A stretch of 64,000 nucleotides of DNA from positions 38,054,250 through 38,118,249 of the forward strand of contig OX359249.1 of NCBI GenBank assembly GCA_947179485.1, written 5' to 3'. Below, one piece after another: positions 12,951 to 29,369 of the stretch; within the stretch, counting starts at the first letter, position 1; each line of letters opens with the position of its first letter. Under the pieces are notes generated by a model, which was given only the letters and a program-made list of their open reading frames with translations, did no database searches and was not told the origin of the DNA. The translations under genes and the position numbers were made by a program. Source of the DNA: Allacma fusca. Its lineage: Eukaryota > Arthropoda > Collembola > Symphypleona > Sminthuridae.

Positions 12951-14901
12951 ATGAAAAGTATGTCTAGCACACTACTCATAGTTGCGTTAGTGCTCCAAAC
13001 TTGCACCTCCCAAAGAACAGCAACAACAATCAAAGATGCATCAGAAAAGACGAATGGAAACTGGATTGGACAGTATCAGTACTTGGCAAGAGCCAACGGT
13101 GGTGGTGGTTATGAGAGTTACTGCAACGAGAAGTTAAACCTTACCTGTGATACTAAAGCATTGTTACATTGTCATCGTAACAGGTGCACGTGCTTACACC
13201 ACGAGGAAATGATCTTTGATGCAATCAAGGGTCAGTGTGTGGTCAAAGCGGGCGGTAAATGTGTTTATGGTAAGATACATGCCTGGCTACATTCTGCATG
13301 CTGATGTGGAATATGCATGTACACATGTGCTCTAATTGTAAGTAACAGGCATACCCGGAGATTCTACATAGACAGTGCATGTCAAATTCCTAATAATTGA
13401 CTATAATAATGTCTGCTATGCCTTTACTTTTGTTGCACAACATACATAACTGCAATTTATTATTATGGGTTTTTATTACAACATTTTCTCACATTGGAAA
13501 AAATTGCACATGCACAGGTCGGGAAGAACTGAACCCAGATCTCAGACTAAAGACCATCGACTGCGTCCTGAACGGGTACTGTAACAGGGACAACGGACTC
13601 TGTCATTGCTCTCCAAGACACTACAACTCTTTAAATGTCAGCTGTGTGCAGCAAAAGACCTTCGACCAGGCATGTCATTTTGACACAGAATGTCGAGAAG
13701 ACTACCACTTACGTTGTGTTACGGGTTTTTGCCAGTGTGACCCGAATGTTTCCACAAGGCACAGAAAATACGAAATGTAAGTTACTATATACTCAGGTGT
13801 TGCACTTTGCCCTGCCTCTAAATCTAATTTCACATTTAATATTTTTACATTTATTGTTTTTTATTATTACGGGTATTATTATAAGGGCTATCTATTACAA
13901 CAAACCGTAATTATTAATCCTCATAAATTTCTGCATGTGCATGATTTCTCTTGTATCTGTACTTACTCAAAAATTGTGTAAAGTAAAGAAAGACACAAGG
14001 CAGGATGCAATAGATAATACAGCGACCGTTCTAAGTTCCCTTCCTTGCGCTGTTATTCAGATGTCTTGGAGTTCCCGGGGAGAAAGCTATTGATGGCAAC
14101 TGTATTGAATTCTCGGAGCCAATCTCGTTTAGCCCACTTATACCGACCAGATGTCAATGTAATGAAGGCTACACCCGCGGAGCGGATAAAAAGTGTCACG
14201 GATCATTAAATCAGGCCTGTACTGTGGATAGTTTATGTCAACCTAGTTTGACCTGTGTTCAAGGTACTTGCAAATGTCCATTTCATTCTTATCAAATTTA
14301 CGACCCGAGCAAAGAAACATGCCTGAGCGACGCCTACGGCCCTTGTAACTCATCTTCGGACTGTGTCCTCACGGCGTTTTGCAATACCACGGGGTTGTAC
14401 AACCAGTGCGAGTGCAAACCAGGATATATTGTTGGGTCATCCCGAAGGTGTGAAAAGTCTCTTGGTACGAAATGTCTAATTGTACCACAGATTATGTCAA
14501 TTCAAGCCTCTTCAATGATACTAAAGGTCCCTGATGAATGCAGCGCCACTGCGCTTCTACAATGCAGGGATGGTCGGTGCTCTTGTTCCGAACTGAAAAC
14601 ATTTTCCAGAGGGCAAGGGAAATGTGTTGGATTGGTGGGCTCGATCTGTTTCAACGCAGATGAGTCTCCCATTTGTACGGAAAATGCAAGCTGCCATTAT
14701 AAGAGTAGACTGGGTTTTGGTTTATGCTCGTGCAATTCAAATTCTGTAGTAACTTCTGATAGGAAATGTGAACTAATACCTGAGGTAAAAACAACGACAC
14801 AGGAACCAATCAAAACAATCACTGTGATGGTTGAAAAGGACTGTGAAGGAGATGATTCAACTGGGAAGGTGGAAAGTAAGCCCGAGGTACTCCGTAGGTA
14901 A
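12951..14901 (+). CDS. Secreted cysteine-rich EB-module protein
   Basis: Three exons join in phase: 12951-13269, 13518-13776 and 14061-14901, giving 472 residues. Residues 1-20 form a signal peptide (MKSMSSTLLIVALVLQTCTS). The rest is a run of cysteine-rich units of the EB type, with repeated patterns such as C-x6-C-x(n)-C-x-C. Examples are CHRNRCTC, CVTGFCQCDP, CVQGTCKCP, CECKPGY and CRDGRCSC; at least five units can be seen. A Thr/Glu/Lys-rich tail follows and there is no transmembrane segment in this reading, so the product should be extracellular. EB modules are typical of nematode and arthropod secreted or membrane proteins, often without known function. A GTAAGC donor inside the last exon at 14876 could give an alternative C-terminus. 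The specific role is unknown. Confidence 0.86.
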
Positions 14902-16172
14902 AAATAGGAACGGTTATCAAGATGGAAATATTTTTATTGTTATCTTCGTTTCTATCTTCATTCAAAATCTATGCAGCATAGTATGCCTTTGCAACTACAT
15001 ATATGAAATCGTGTCCTTACTTGTAGAAAAATAGAATGTAGACGAAATCTCGCTGTTGTTCTCATTTAAAATATATATACTTGTGGCTATGTTATACCTT
15101 TTAATATTTTATTACCAAATGTTGACAGAGCGGAGGGCAGACATGGTGGATAAAGAAAAACTATGTACATCAAATTATACAGTTATATTTATTATTATTG
15201 TATAAAGATATCAATTAGTCAGCCGGGTAGCCTTTTTGTCACCATTGTAGCAGGTAGCATCCACAATACCACATTAAAGGTAATCTTCAGGGGACACAGC
15301 AAAAGAAGTCAGATAATATTCTGGCTATGAGCTCGTGTCATGCTAATTAGGCACTGGTATGCCAAAAATACTGTAAATTACCCAGCTTGTCAAAGATCTG
15401 TCAACAGTAAAACTGACTAGATGGATGATGGATTTCAAAACGGCACACGACACACCTCATTATACATTGCTGATATTTGAAGTGTATCATTTTATAGCAT
15501 TTTTATAACCCCTTGTGCACCTTTACATGTACTTACGTACCTCGAAGAATATAAATAGTATTACTTAATGTACACAATACAGTCGAATGTGGACATACTA
15601 TGTAATCTTAGGTAGACAATGTATACATGTAGATGTCAACTTTCACGGTCTGGCAGCTATTATAACTGTATTGTATTGTGATACCTGCATGGTATACTGT
15701 CTTACGTAGGAATTTTGCATAACATTAATTCTCGACTTGTAAATAAATTAATACTGTATTTCTACTGGTTCACTCATTGGACAACCTCAACGATTGAACG
15801 CTGATATTGTGATGTGGGATTTCTTTTGCAAGTACAATTGCTTCATGCAGCAGGCTTGTGATGTGACTCCTTGTATATCTATATCTACTGCTAAAGACGT
15901 ATGGTTGTGACAGGAATCGTTGAATTAAATGACATCAGGGAAAGCCACCAATAAATTGAATACTCTGTGACAAGTTATAAAATATAACTAGCATTAATTT
16001 TCAATTTCAAATAGCATGCAATTCCCAAACATACAGCTGGAAGTGTCACCCCAGTTGAATGGTAACACTAGTTACCTGATATGTTCATTTTTTTACTGAT
16101 ATTATTTTGCTGTTTGGCTATTGGAATCATATCAGATAATTATTTCAATAAGGACATACTTTTTCAATACAG

Positions 16173-16328
16173 CTTCCTCTGGAAATATTCTCACATATCA
16201 TTACCAATGTCAATCCCCTGGATGATGGCATGGTATATTTTAAAATGACATCACGGAATGACGGATTGGTTATAGGAGAAGCTAAAGGAGCAGTAACCTT
16301 GGTGAAAAACCCAGAGGCTCACTTATAA
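16173..16328 (+). pseudogene. Orphan cadherin-like exon or gene fragment
   Basis: A good acceptor (TTTTTCAATACAG) is followed by 51 codons and a TAA. The translation contains LDDGMVYFKMTSRNDG and IGEAKGAVTLVKNPEA. It follows the beta-strand pattern of a cadherin repeat: aspartate-rich turn, then Y-F-K-M, then G-x-V-T-L. No upstream exon in the needed phase, no start codon and no downstream exon were found. It may be a remnant of a cadherin gene, an exon of a gene with very large introns, or an alternative exon of a neighbour. The family call rests on pattern only. Confidence 0.35.
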
Positions 16329-18599
16329 AATAGATATATAAAAGGATAATTTAGGTGCCTGCAAACCTCGTACGTATTGGTTCATTGGTTGCGTACATGA
16401 ATATACATAAACATAACATAATGGTTGAAAAACATGTTTTGAATTTATTGTGTATCCATGGCATCCAACAGTTTCCACGTGGAATGCTTCTGTGAGATAA
16501 TCGCACATCCGATCATTAAGCATCTCGTACGTCTGCTGGTCGTAGATATGTTCTGACGTAAAGTTTTGCAAAATCCCAGCAAGCATAAAACCTCATGGGC
16601 TTTCCTGAAACTCAATCATATACAATTAATGATGCAATCCCTCAATTATTCTACATACATGCTTTTGTATTTACTTGGTCAGAATTTAATGATCTGAAAA
16701 TTACTGATGGCCCACCGTGAGCTATTAGGCCCATAGAGAACAGTAAAGAATTATCTATGTAATGCGCCTACATATATAGAACGCATAAAATTTCACAAAA
16801 TTTTATTACCGACCTAAACATATGGCGTTTTCGAGTGTACTCCATTAACAAATGATGGGGGATTAGTAGTGTTCCATAAATTAAAAATTTTACCCATTAG
16901 TACAGCTAATCTGTATAAATCACTCAACCCCAACTTTATCCAACATTTCCTGTTGTATGAGTGTATGGGTGTATGTGCACGAGCCGCCCATCAAAATCAA
17001 AGCAATGAATATATTCATGTCTACATGTAAGTGTACCAGTGAATGTATTATTTAATGTGTCATAAATGATTAGTTAATTGCAAGGTATGGAAAATTAGAT
17101 CCTTAAATGTTCGATTTAGAAACTACAAGATGTACAAAATAGCTGATCATGCAATGACGACTGAGGGACATAATGAGGATGGAAATAATAGATAAGCCTT
17201 CCTATCATCCAGGCTGCGTACATATAGTTTCCCGTTGAATACATCCGCAGAGCGCAAAACATGTCGGAAATGATGCTAACCATCCTTATGTATCTAGTTT
17301 TTAAATATTTTTTATTATCCATCACTGTGGATTGTGAATTACAAGTTGTGACCACAGGTTCACTCCTATATCCTGTGATGCAATCACGTAACGATCCCTG
17401 AACTTTCGGAGCTTTAGTCTTTACCGAAAAAAACACCAACGCCCTGAAGTCAAGCTATGCTACGAGGAAATTTTTGTTACTATTAATATATGTATAGGAG
17501 GATGGAATATATGTCAAATTGTTTATTTCCCGTACGATGTATTAACATTAAAGCAGGACATTCGTTTTTAAATACAACAGGGAAAAGCGTGACATTAAAA
17601 TTTACTAGCGTTTAGTGAGTTTGCACATATATCTAATAGTTACTCCATGCATGCTATTTGGTTTTTTATTATACACGTTTTTTTCGAAAACATTTACTGG
17701 ATAAACAATTACTAATACAAATCAGTTAAATTTCTTTGCAAGTTTCATGGTTCATTATGTTAGAAGAATTCCTCATACACCAGGTCTCATAGTAATCCTG
17801 AACAGGTATATGTATATGAACTGAATTTATATATTGTGGCAAAAACACTAGCTTCAAACATTATTTGAACTTTTCCAATGTTGCTATTGAGAATGCTACA
17901 ATAGTATTTTGCCATAGGGAATTCTTCAATTTTTTTATTGGAAGAATTTAATTGGAAATATCTTCCTTTATAATTTTTGTACACTATCATTAGACTGCCT
18001 CCAAAATTCCAAAGACGTAGGTTGTATGTAAATATCAAATGCGTAAAAGGTGGGACTCTAAAGGATTTACCCACCTGAATTCAAGAGGAAGATGAAGTGG
18101 TGAGGTGAAAATGTTTTAAGTTGTACAAAATTGTTGACGGAAAATCCATAATAAGTAAAGGCGAAAATAGGGAAAACAAAGTTTCCAGTAAGATAACTTC
18201 AGGGTTAAGAACACGGTAGAACGTACTTCAGTGTACGAAGAGCCGTCATTACTTCCCTTCTTCTTGCTTGTCAAAAACCATCCCACAACCTGTAGCTGTA
18301 GTGAGTTGAAACGTTGGTCTACCTTTTCATACATAGGGATAATAAGCTAATTGCGAAGATGAAAAGATAGGACATGGGCTTATGCAGACAATGCAAAAGA
18401 GTAGCTTAGGTTAGGAGCAAGTTGGTCCGCACTTTCAAATATAAAGTGGGCAAGGTGAGCCCCAAGTTGTCAGTCTTGTATACGAATGTCCACAGAACCA
18501 ACGCGGCCTGCTAGTGTGTTGTTGGTAAATAAATTACCGTTTCATCGCAGTAGTCTTCATAACGAAAGCAATACAGCAACATATTCTGATTTAGTAGAG

Positions 18600-18616
18600 A
18601 CACACACACACACACA
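18600..18616. repeat. CA dinucleotide microsatellite
   Basis: An uninterrupted run of about eight CA units lies in intergenic DNA. Confidence 0.9.
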
Positions 18617-19143
18617 GAAGAAAGTGAAAACAAGTATTACTTATCAAGTTTATAGAAATAAATTAGTGTGGAAATATAAGTTAGCCCCCGTGAGAATTCA
18701 GCAAGAGCAGCTACACCCTACACACTAAATGCTGATTTTGCAAAAATTTCAGAAGACCATATATCTACTGCACAACTGACTGTAAACACTGATCAACAAG
18801 TCTTGGTGCATTCAAATCATTAGAATTAAACGTGTTATCGTTGCGCAAAATAGGAACTGACTCCCTGACTGTGAACGTGAACGTCAGTTACGAAGTCTCA
18901 TCAGTTGGCAAAATATACCCACACGGTTAAAGCCTCAAAATACAATATTTCAATTTGCCTCATAGCTCCTCTTACATTTAATTTAGTGCACATTGAGCTT
19001 GGCAATTAGTACTCGTTCACCTCTGAAAGGTGAGTTCTGTGACAGTGAACATTTCAATATCTTGAAATTCCTGAACAAGTTCTTCATTACGTGGCTTGTA
19101 CATCCCCATCTCCCAGTTCACAATTTCGTAAACATTTAGTACA

Positions 19144-21092
19144 ATGCCTGAACTTCAAACGGATAAACTATTTGAAACAGCGACTGAAACAGCGCATACG
19201 GAGGTAGCTCATATTAATGGTAAGCGCAACTTAACTTTCTTCAAAAGTGTAGTAAAGCAAGTTAAAAAAGTGAAAAATTGACGAAATGTACTAATTAAAA
19301 TACAGAGTGCAAATTATTTAACGGGCAAGTAAGTTTGTGTACGAGAGCTGGAGCAGAGGAGGAAAAATTGGGGGAAAATGTCACCTTGTAATATAATTTA
19401 CAATTTTGATATTTTATAGGCAAAATACCGGAATGGCTAAGGGGCAGCTTCATCCGCATTGGTCCAGGAAAGTTTGACATAGACAACTTTACAATGAATC
19501 ACTGGTTTGACGGGTATTCAATCATGTCCAAGTTCTCAGTTACTGGGGATACCGTGAAATTTGAAAAGAAATATTTGCAGTCAGATGCTTACAAAAGAGC
19601 AGTGGCAGCTAAGCGACCCGTGCTAACTGAATTTGGAACACGAGCGTACAGTGATCCGAACAAAAGTCTACTCTCTCGTATTGTCTCTGCTTGCCTTCCT
19701 ATTGAGCTAACGGATAATGACTCCATCAACTTATTTCAACTCGGTAGTGAAATATTTGCATCCGGAGAAACTTGTTTTTTCCGTAAAATTGATCCTTCCA
19801 GTCTGGGAACGGAGGAAAAGTTCGACACAAACAAATGTTTTGGCTTGAATGTCGCCTGTGCTCACCCTATCACTGATGATAACGGTGTCACATATACTCT
19901 GGGATCTTCTGTAATAACCGGTTTAAAGTACAATATTGTCAAGATTCCGGCGGGAAAAGGTTCAGCGAAAGATCTGATGAAAAAATCCAAGATCATTGCC
20001 TCAATCAACTCCTCATGGACTGGGGTGATGAGTTACAACCATAGTTTTGGCATGAGCAAAAGCTGGATAATTTTCATTGAGCAACCTTACGTGATGAACA
20101 TAGGCAAGGCTGCTGTGAGTTATTTGAAGGGAGGTCATACATTCTCAGATTGGCTAGAGTGGCGTGGAGAGAATTTTAAGAATCGCTTTTGGCTTATTGA
20201 GAAGGAAACCGGGAAGGTTCTTAAAGTAGACTTCCGTTCCAATGAACCTTTCTTTTTCCTTCATATCATTAATGCCTACGAGGATGACGGCCAGGTAAAT
20301 ATTATGAAGCTACTTTGTTTCTTATATCTCCCTATGAACACCTAAATTTAACGTATGCCTGCAGTCATGCTAACTTTGCTGAATGTCAAAAGTATGCATA
20401 TGTACATACGTGCTTACTGTACTATGGGCTTTGGAATTTGTGTCTAAACAGTTCTCGTTATGATTTACTTTTTTTCCGAATAGGTTGTTGTAGACCTGGC
20501 GTCCTATAGAAACCCCGATTCCCTAAAAGATATGAATCTTACGAAAGTTCGGAATGGAGATTTATCTCAAGATTCCCAAGCCAGCGCCCACCGCTACGTT
20601 ATACCCGTGATCACGGAGCTGAAAGATGCTCCAGAAAACGTCGATTTAGTGGCCATAAAGAGCACGGCTTCGGCTGTGCGACAGGGAAATGAAATTATCC
20701 TCACACCAGAGGCCCTAACATTAAAGGGCTTTGAGATGCCTGTGATTAACAACAAATTTGTTGGAAAGAAACATAAATACTTCTATGCAGCAGGAAATAT
20801 GGATTCCAGCCTTTCCCACACGATCTGTAAATGTGACACAAAGAAAACTAGTTCGAGCTTAGTATGGCGTGAAAGTGACTATTACTTTCCGGGTGAGCCT
20901 GTTTTCATTCCGAATCCCAATGCAACGGCTGAGGATGATGGTGTTATTGTTTGTGGAGTGACGGACTCCAGACACGATTCTTCGGATTTCCTTCTCTTCC
21001 TGGATGCAAAAACCTTCAAGGAATTGGGTCGTGTGAAGTTCCGTCAACATATTCCCTTAGCATTTCATGGTATTTTCCTTCCGCAGTCTTAA
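19144..21092 (+). CDS. Carotenoid cleavage oxygenase (BCO / NinaB / RPE65 family)
   Basis: Three exons join in phase: 19144-19219, 19420-20294 and 20484-21092, giving 519 residues, the usual family length. An in-frame TAA about 12 bp before the ATG supports the start. N-terminal landmarks are IPEWLRGSFIRIGPG and NHWFDG. All four iron-ligand histidines are in place: H174 (CAHPITDD), H233 (SYNHSFGMSK), H307 (FFFLHIINAYEDDG) and H512 (AFHGIF). No signal peptide is seen. Family members are cytosolic or membrane-associated non-haem iron enzymes that cleave carotenoids to retinal or apocarotenals; insect NinaB both cleaves and isomerises. Which substrate this one uses cannot be read from the sequence. 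The gene stands alone. Confidence 0.93.
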
Positions 21093-24000
21093 AACTTACT
21101 CCCGTTATTCTCTTTCCTTAGTGTTCCCAAGAGTGCATGAGTATGAAAAGAATCAAGTTTATATAATTGCACGCACCCGCGACGGAATTCCATGGTACCC
21201 TTCAAAATCAATGAATTGGGATTTGTAGTGCGCTATTGTTATAATCTCAACCATTACCATTTCAAGTTTTTTGACCTGCTAATTTGTTATTTTTTTGTGT
21301 AAGATGGTATACCGTACCGTTGTTATGTAATAATTTATTCACTACCGTTCAAGGAATATATCTACAATTTTGACTATTACATGTCTCATGCCGTCTGATA
21401 ATTTTCTTGCCGGCTTCCATGACTACACATATTGCACCTTAACGTCTGTGCAAGTAGTACTAGATTGTAGTAAGAACATATGAATTATTTTAATTGCAAC
21501 TACTGGAATATAATTATATTGCATTAAGGTAGTCATCTGTGTCATAGTCAATATGCAAATCATTTATTTACTCCACGTCCTTTAACCCTCCTCCTTGCAT
21601 GTAAATCCAAGTGTAGACACAATTCATAGTCACTGAGCATCCTGAACCGGTAAAAATGGTTAAAGGACATAATATCATTTGCATATAAATAAGCACACGC
21701 ACTGAGTACATAAATCTCTCGTTTGAGTAAACTCATCAAAAATGCTTCCTACCACCAGTCAACGCTTTACCATGACACGTAATCACAATTTAATCGTAAT
21801 GGAGTTTAAGTAATCCACAAACAACGAACCTGACATTTTGAGCTGACTCGAAAAACAAGTAAAACCGCGAGAATAAAAAGGATTACCAAATGTTCTTCCA
21901 CCCCTCGACTAACTACTTGAGGAATTAACTCCTTTATTATGGCTTTACCGTTACTTATACACGGACATGTACATATCTATGTATATATTAGTAGTGCATA
22001 CAGTTAAATTGCACTTACATACAAGTTGTTCAACAACAGAAGGAAGAAAACAAGTGGTAGGAACATCAGGCCAGCAGCGATGATCGCATCGGGTTTTGAA
22101 CAAGTGTATACGTATACAGTCAGTACAAATAAAAATCATTACCGTATGACGAATTTACTACACGTGCACCAATGATAAACATGATATTATTTTTAACCCT
22201 AGCTCCTACTTACATACATACATTTGTCATTTCATACGAGCATAAAAGCAACCCGTGTTAACGGTAAAACACCAACTTTTTGTGGTGTAAACACAACTTA
22301 AAGAAGACTTTCTTACGCAGACTTTCCCAAGGACTCCGTGTTAAAATCCGTTTGGGGGACTGTAACTGAAGGAATTTAGTTGTTTAAATAAGCGTTTAGC
22401 ATTCTCGTTCCATTTTTGAATTGTGACACTCGAAAAGTTGTTTGGACTTGCTTCTATCTGTATTGCATTGGAAGACTAGGGAACATTAGAGTAGAGAGCG
22501 TTATTAGAATTAGCATGGCTTACAATAAGTCATATGCATAAACTTATCCACTTCTATTATATGTGACTGCGTGCTAAAAATCACACATTGGGATCCATCC
22601 GTCGTGATCATGTTTACCTATAACTGAGAGCATGGGGCATATTAAAAATGTTTTCAAGTCTCAATTGTCTCAAGCTATCACCAATGCCAAAGTAAAGAGC
22701 AAACCCTTCACAGTAATGCAAAATACAAACCAACGAGGAAAACAAATGAAGAAAGATGACAGCCTTTGGAGTTGCATGTGTTTTCGTACTTACTAGTAAC
22801 CACACGGCCCACGGCTGTGATTCCTAATAGGGATAGGAAGTTGTGTATACGCGGCGAACATTATAGACCATATTCCATGTGGTTTATAGTAGGCAATTAA
22901 TTATAACAAAGTTTAATATTTTCCAAAGAGCTTCCTCCCCAAGTAATGAAAAATACCGGCATGTTTTTTGACTGAAATGGATCGAATATTGCGATGATTT
23001 GTCCATTTGTACTCTTATGCCAGTCAATATGGTTAGTATGATAGTACCTCTTCCTCCTTTCATCACGTTATGCAATTTCGAATCCGACACAACCTTTATT
23101 TTACAGATTTTAACCTCATCATCAATCAGCATTAACCAGACTTTTGATGACCTATATCCGTCATCTGATGTGTGTTCCTTTCGCAATTATCTCTTTCCTA
23201 ATTTTCAATGAGAGTAGAAGATAGTACACTCGGAAGTTCAGCTGCTTGACAAATATTACATTTTTAGCGATTTCATAATATTCTACATTTGTCATAAATA
23301 ATAAAACACGACATCATACGCCAAGGGACGAAGTTGGGGTAAATGTGATCAGTTTGATCATCCATCCAGGCAAGGATTTGGTTGCTGTTCTTGTCATACA
23401 AGTTTAGGAAATAAAAGTTAAATTACTAAACTAATATAATCCAGCACTTCCCAATACCACTCACAACGATTTAAACGTGAAGATACGAGAGAGATCTGGA
23501 TATGTGCTTTCTCATCTGAGTACAGATAGGAGGTTGTAAGGTCTAAGGCCGAATCGACCAATAAATATCTATCTACATATCTGAGTAAAGATTAAATATG
23601 TAATCACTAAAGCAGGAAGCACTAAAACCTCACTAAGTTTACTTCATTCTATTCTTTTCCGATTTTCCCGATTAAACTGTACAAAAAATTAAAGCCTGTA
23701 ATTATTTGTAATAACGATTCTTATTTCTCACTACCTTAATTATTTTACATCCTCAGAGATATAGGGTTCCTCAGAAAAAGCAAAATTAGCTAATGGTATT
23801 TTCCCCTATTTTTTTTATACCTATACTTTATTTGAAAACTAAATATGTACAAGATATTTAGATAGGAGCTGACTAAAAAGGTTAAAGGAAATAAATTCAA
23901 AGTATGTCGTGCACTGTATACTTGGAATGAAAATACATACATAATAATATATGCACCTCTATTTATTGAAAGTAAACTGCAAGTATTACCACAACATGGA

Positions 24001-27000
24001 AACACTTTTAAGGTAAAATAAACATGCAATCCAACATTCATGCCTAAAAATCCTAAACCTTTTGGATTCATCCTGACATGGTGTAACATTGACTTCTTAA
24101 TGTGAATTATTACACAAGCGCATGTGATTTACTCTTGCTTTCTTTTGTTTGACTACTATGTGTATATCCATCATTTTGGGTACAATCAATTGCAGTTATA
24201 ATATGTAGCCTTGTTTACCAAAATAAAGTTTAGATTTCAAAAATTGTTTAAATCTTCCATCCATTTGAGTCAACTTAAAAAGTAGATATGTACAAAAATC
24301 TTCAGCCTTTCGGGGATTGTTGCTCTTGATTTGAAAGAGCCTAAGCCCGCAGTCATTTTCAAAGCTTCCTTTTTAAATGTACATAATTACACGAAAAGCA
24401 CCTCAAAAGTGTTCTGATTTTAATATTATGGAGGTTAGATATATTGGCTTATTTAATAAATTATTATTTTCATAATAATAATAATTGTCATTAAATGGTT
24501 AGGCTAGCTACAGTAGTCAAGCACCACAAGCGTGGCGCGTAAGCCATGGGGCATATTACTGATCGTGAGGTGACAAATATTTCAAGGTCTGATAATATTA
24601 TTTTGTCGGATTTAAGCCACATTTGGAATATTATGAGAATAAGGAAAGCGTCTCGTAGATATTAATACTCCTTATCCAACAACGGGGAAATGTTACAGAA
24701 TATACCGAGTGAATGGCATATCTAAATTACTCCCCGAAGGTTACTGCAGCACGGAGTCCCAGCAACACGGAATATCTACTCCTGTATAAAAGACAACATT
24801 CATTCCCTTAGGACGTAAGTTGTCAACAAAAGGAATCCGAAATCGTGCAGCTGCTATAAAGTTTTGAGGAGTGTAATTCTCTGGCAATACCAGTCACAGC
24901 ACACTATACTTAGACAATCTACTGATTGACGTGATTTACCGTCGCAGTCCTCATGATCATGCAAACAAGAAGTCATATTCTGATGTTCGATAACAAATTG
25001 GATTACGTAAAAATAATTTCTCTTGACCCACATTATTTGTTCCTCTAACAATGCTGAGTGAAGAAAAGCCCCTGGGGCATTTTGTACAGTTCTAGCTCAG
25101 TCTGCCTGCAAGTCTGCATACACAAGAGCACAGGTATTGCAAGCTCACTTTTACACCACATTATCCTATATCATAATTATGGTACATATGTATACATGTA
25201 TTTATAAGTTAACATTTCCCTTCGTTCATGATAAGGATTTGTTAAAGCCGTCCGTCACATAATAGAACACACCAAGACCAACACCGTGCAATAAGCATAA
25301 TAATTACTACTGAATAACGTAACCATTTATGATGAGCACGCACGTTCGTAAAAGGAATCAATGAATGATAAGGCGCTGTAACAGAATTTGAGTCCTACTT
25401 CACACATAATGCAAGCCCGACTGCGTTCAGTATCAGTGTTTTGACGGCTTTTGTGCATACATTCATATATAGCGTAAGTATTTATTTATAGTATTCGAAG
25501 CACTTAAAATCCGAGCTAGTGACTAAATGCTTTCGGCAATTCAAAATTATTTTTTGTCTTCAAACCCTATGCCTTATATCCAATGTAATAATAATTATTA
25601 TATGTTTTGTACACCAGCAGCTTGATTGATGAAAATACCGTCAACATTTTGTATCATCTTGGGCTCAACGCATTTTAATTACGCATACCTTCCTAATTGT
25701 GTCGTTGACTTGTACCTATGTATAAATTAGCCGGAAAGTGAAAACAGTAAATGGTTGGAAGTGAATTATATAATGAAATTTACTTCCAAGACGTGCATGT
25801 CACATGCTACATGGTTTCATTAGCTAGACAGACTGACACAGGGATTAGTATACGACAACCCCTATAAAATCCAATTATCTTGAATTATTAAAGGTAGAGC
25901 TGCAGGTGATTTGTGTATGTGTGTATGTATTTTTGGGTGTCCATATAGGTGAGTTATGGGCCCGTTTATGTTGTTTCGCATTTAATTAAGATAACATAAA
26001 GTTAAAATAAACGTATAAGCATATCTGCCTGTCTGCTTCGCCGAAATATTTAAAGAGAGTCAGAGATGGAATTTAATGGAGATGGTTTAAAAAGACTTTC
26101 TCTTTTAGCACGCTTTGAAAGATTGCGTGATCGATTATCTCATCTAGTACTGACTCTGCAGGATTTGCTGCATTTTCTTCAATTCTTAGTCTGAGTCTAT
26201 AGGAACTCAAATAAAAGATTTGCCCATGGCACGGAAGTTGTTGTAAAAAATGTTTGCCTCGTACTAGAGTATTTGCCGACGCTTTACCTCGTCGATACCA
26301 TTATTTAGCTGCATGTTTTAAGGAACATGTATCTAAATTTTGTTTCTACAACATATTAATTGAATTTTCGTCGAGACTTAGTGAAAATAACATTTTATAG
26401 AAGAATTACACAGTAGGCTCAGACACATGTTACTTATGTATTTGGATGCTTTTGTACTATCAGTTTCCCTTATACAATTTTACATGTACCTGATGAAGGT
26501 TCTTAGATATAATAATTATCGTACGTATAGTCGTTAAAGCGCATCCAGGTTTCAAGTAAGCACTGAAATAGTCATGTCTGGCTATGTGGCATTATATATA
26601 TAAACCAATCATTCTATTACCAGAGGGCAGAAGATTCTCCGTGTGAAACGCGTGGAATGCCCAAATATGTCCTGTTCTGTGTATTATGATCATTCTTCAT
26701 TTAAAAGGTTGTATGATTGAGCATTTTATATTGTGTGAGGAGCTTATGATAAGATTAAATCATTGAGGTCATCTTGAAAAGTCATGTCAAAGAAGGCGTA
26801 TTTTATATACCGACGCCTACAATTTTGTCACAAGAAATTGTAGCTACAAATGTTTTTCAAACCAAGATTATTTCGCAATAGAATCCACAAAAACATGCAT
26901 TGATTATAGGAGGATGAAAAAATTTGAATCAGCTTGCGAGAGTGATAATAATATCCATGTAAATATTCCACTACACAACTGACAGTGAGAATCAAATGGA

Positions 27001-27233
27001 ATATTACTTCCGAAAGGAATTGACATTGGAGAAGGACATTTCTTGAGATTCCACATCCAGGCCTAATAGGATGAGGTTAGTGGGAATGTGAACTCGAGAT
27101 ATCATTCCTATTGATTAAATAGAATTACTTAACAGTAAATCTCATGATTATTCCAGTCACTTTCATTAACAAGTTGTAAGTCCTCAAAGTATACTCATTG
27201 CCACTGTAAACTAATTTACCCAATAAATTCATA
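21093..27233. other. Gene-free stretch between carotenoid oxygenase and ALDH7A1
   Basis: About 6.1 kb of AT-rich DNA. Short open frames on both strands (for example 22614-22805, 22884-23186 and 23790-24089) have no domain, splice sites in register or coding-like composition. No repeat array, tRNA-like fold or transposase remnant was recognised. Confidence 0.55.

Positions 27234-29369
<2,136 letters not shown>

Larger units (their letters stand above)
14902..19143. other. Intergenic region with one isolated coding-like exon
   Basis: This stretch is mostly AT-rich with no complete gene. An AATAAA at 15742-15747 could serve the EB-module gene. The only segment that looks coding is 16173-16328, listed separately. 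Open frames at 16323-16586 (-) and 17116-17439 (-) show no recognisable domain and no splice partners. A CA microsatellite lies near 18600-18616. Confidence 0.55.

Noticed and set aside
16323-16586. Minus-strand 87-codon frame with fairly even codon use
   Set aside because: It has no recognisable family; overlapping frames on both strands look equally coding-like, so none can be preferred.
17116-17439. Minus-strand 107-codon frame
   Set aside because: No domain, signal peptide or splice context supports it.
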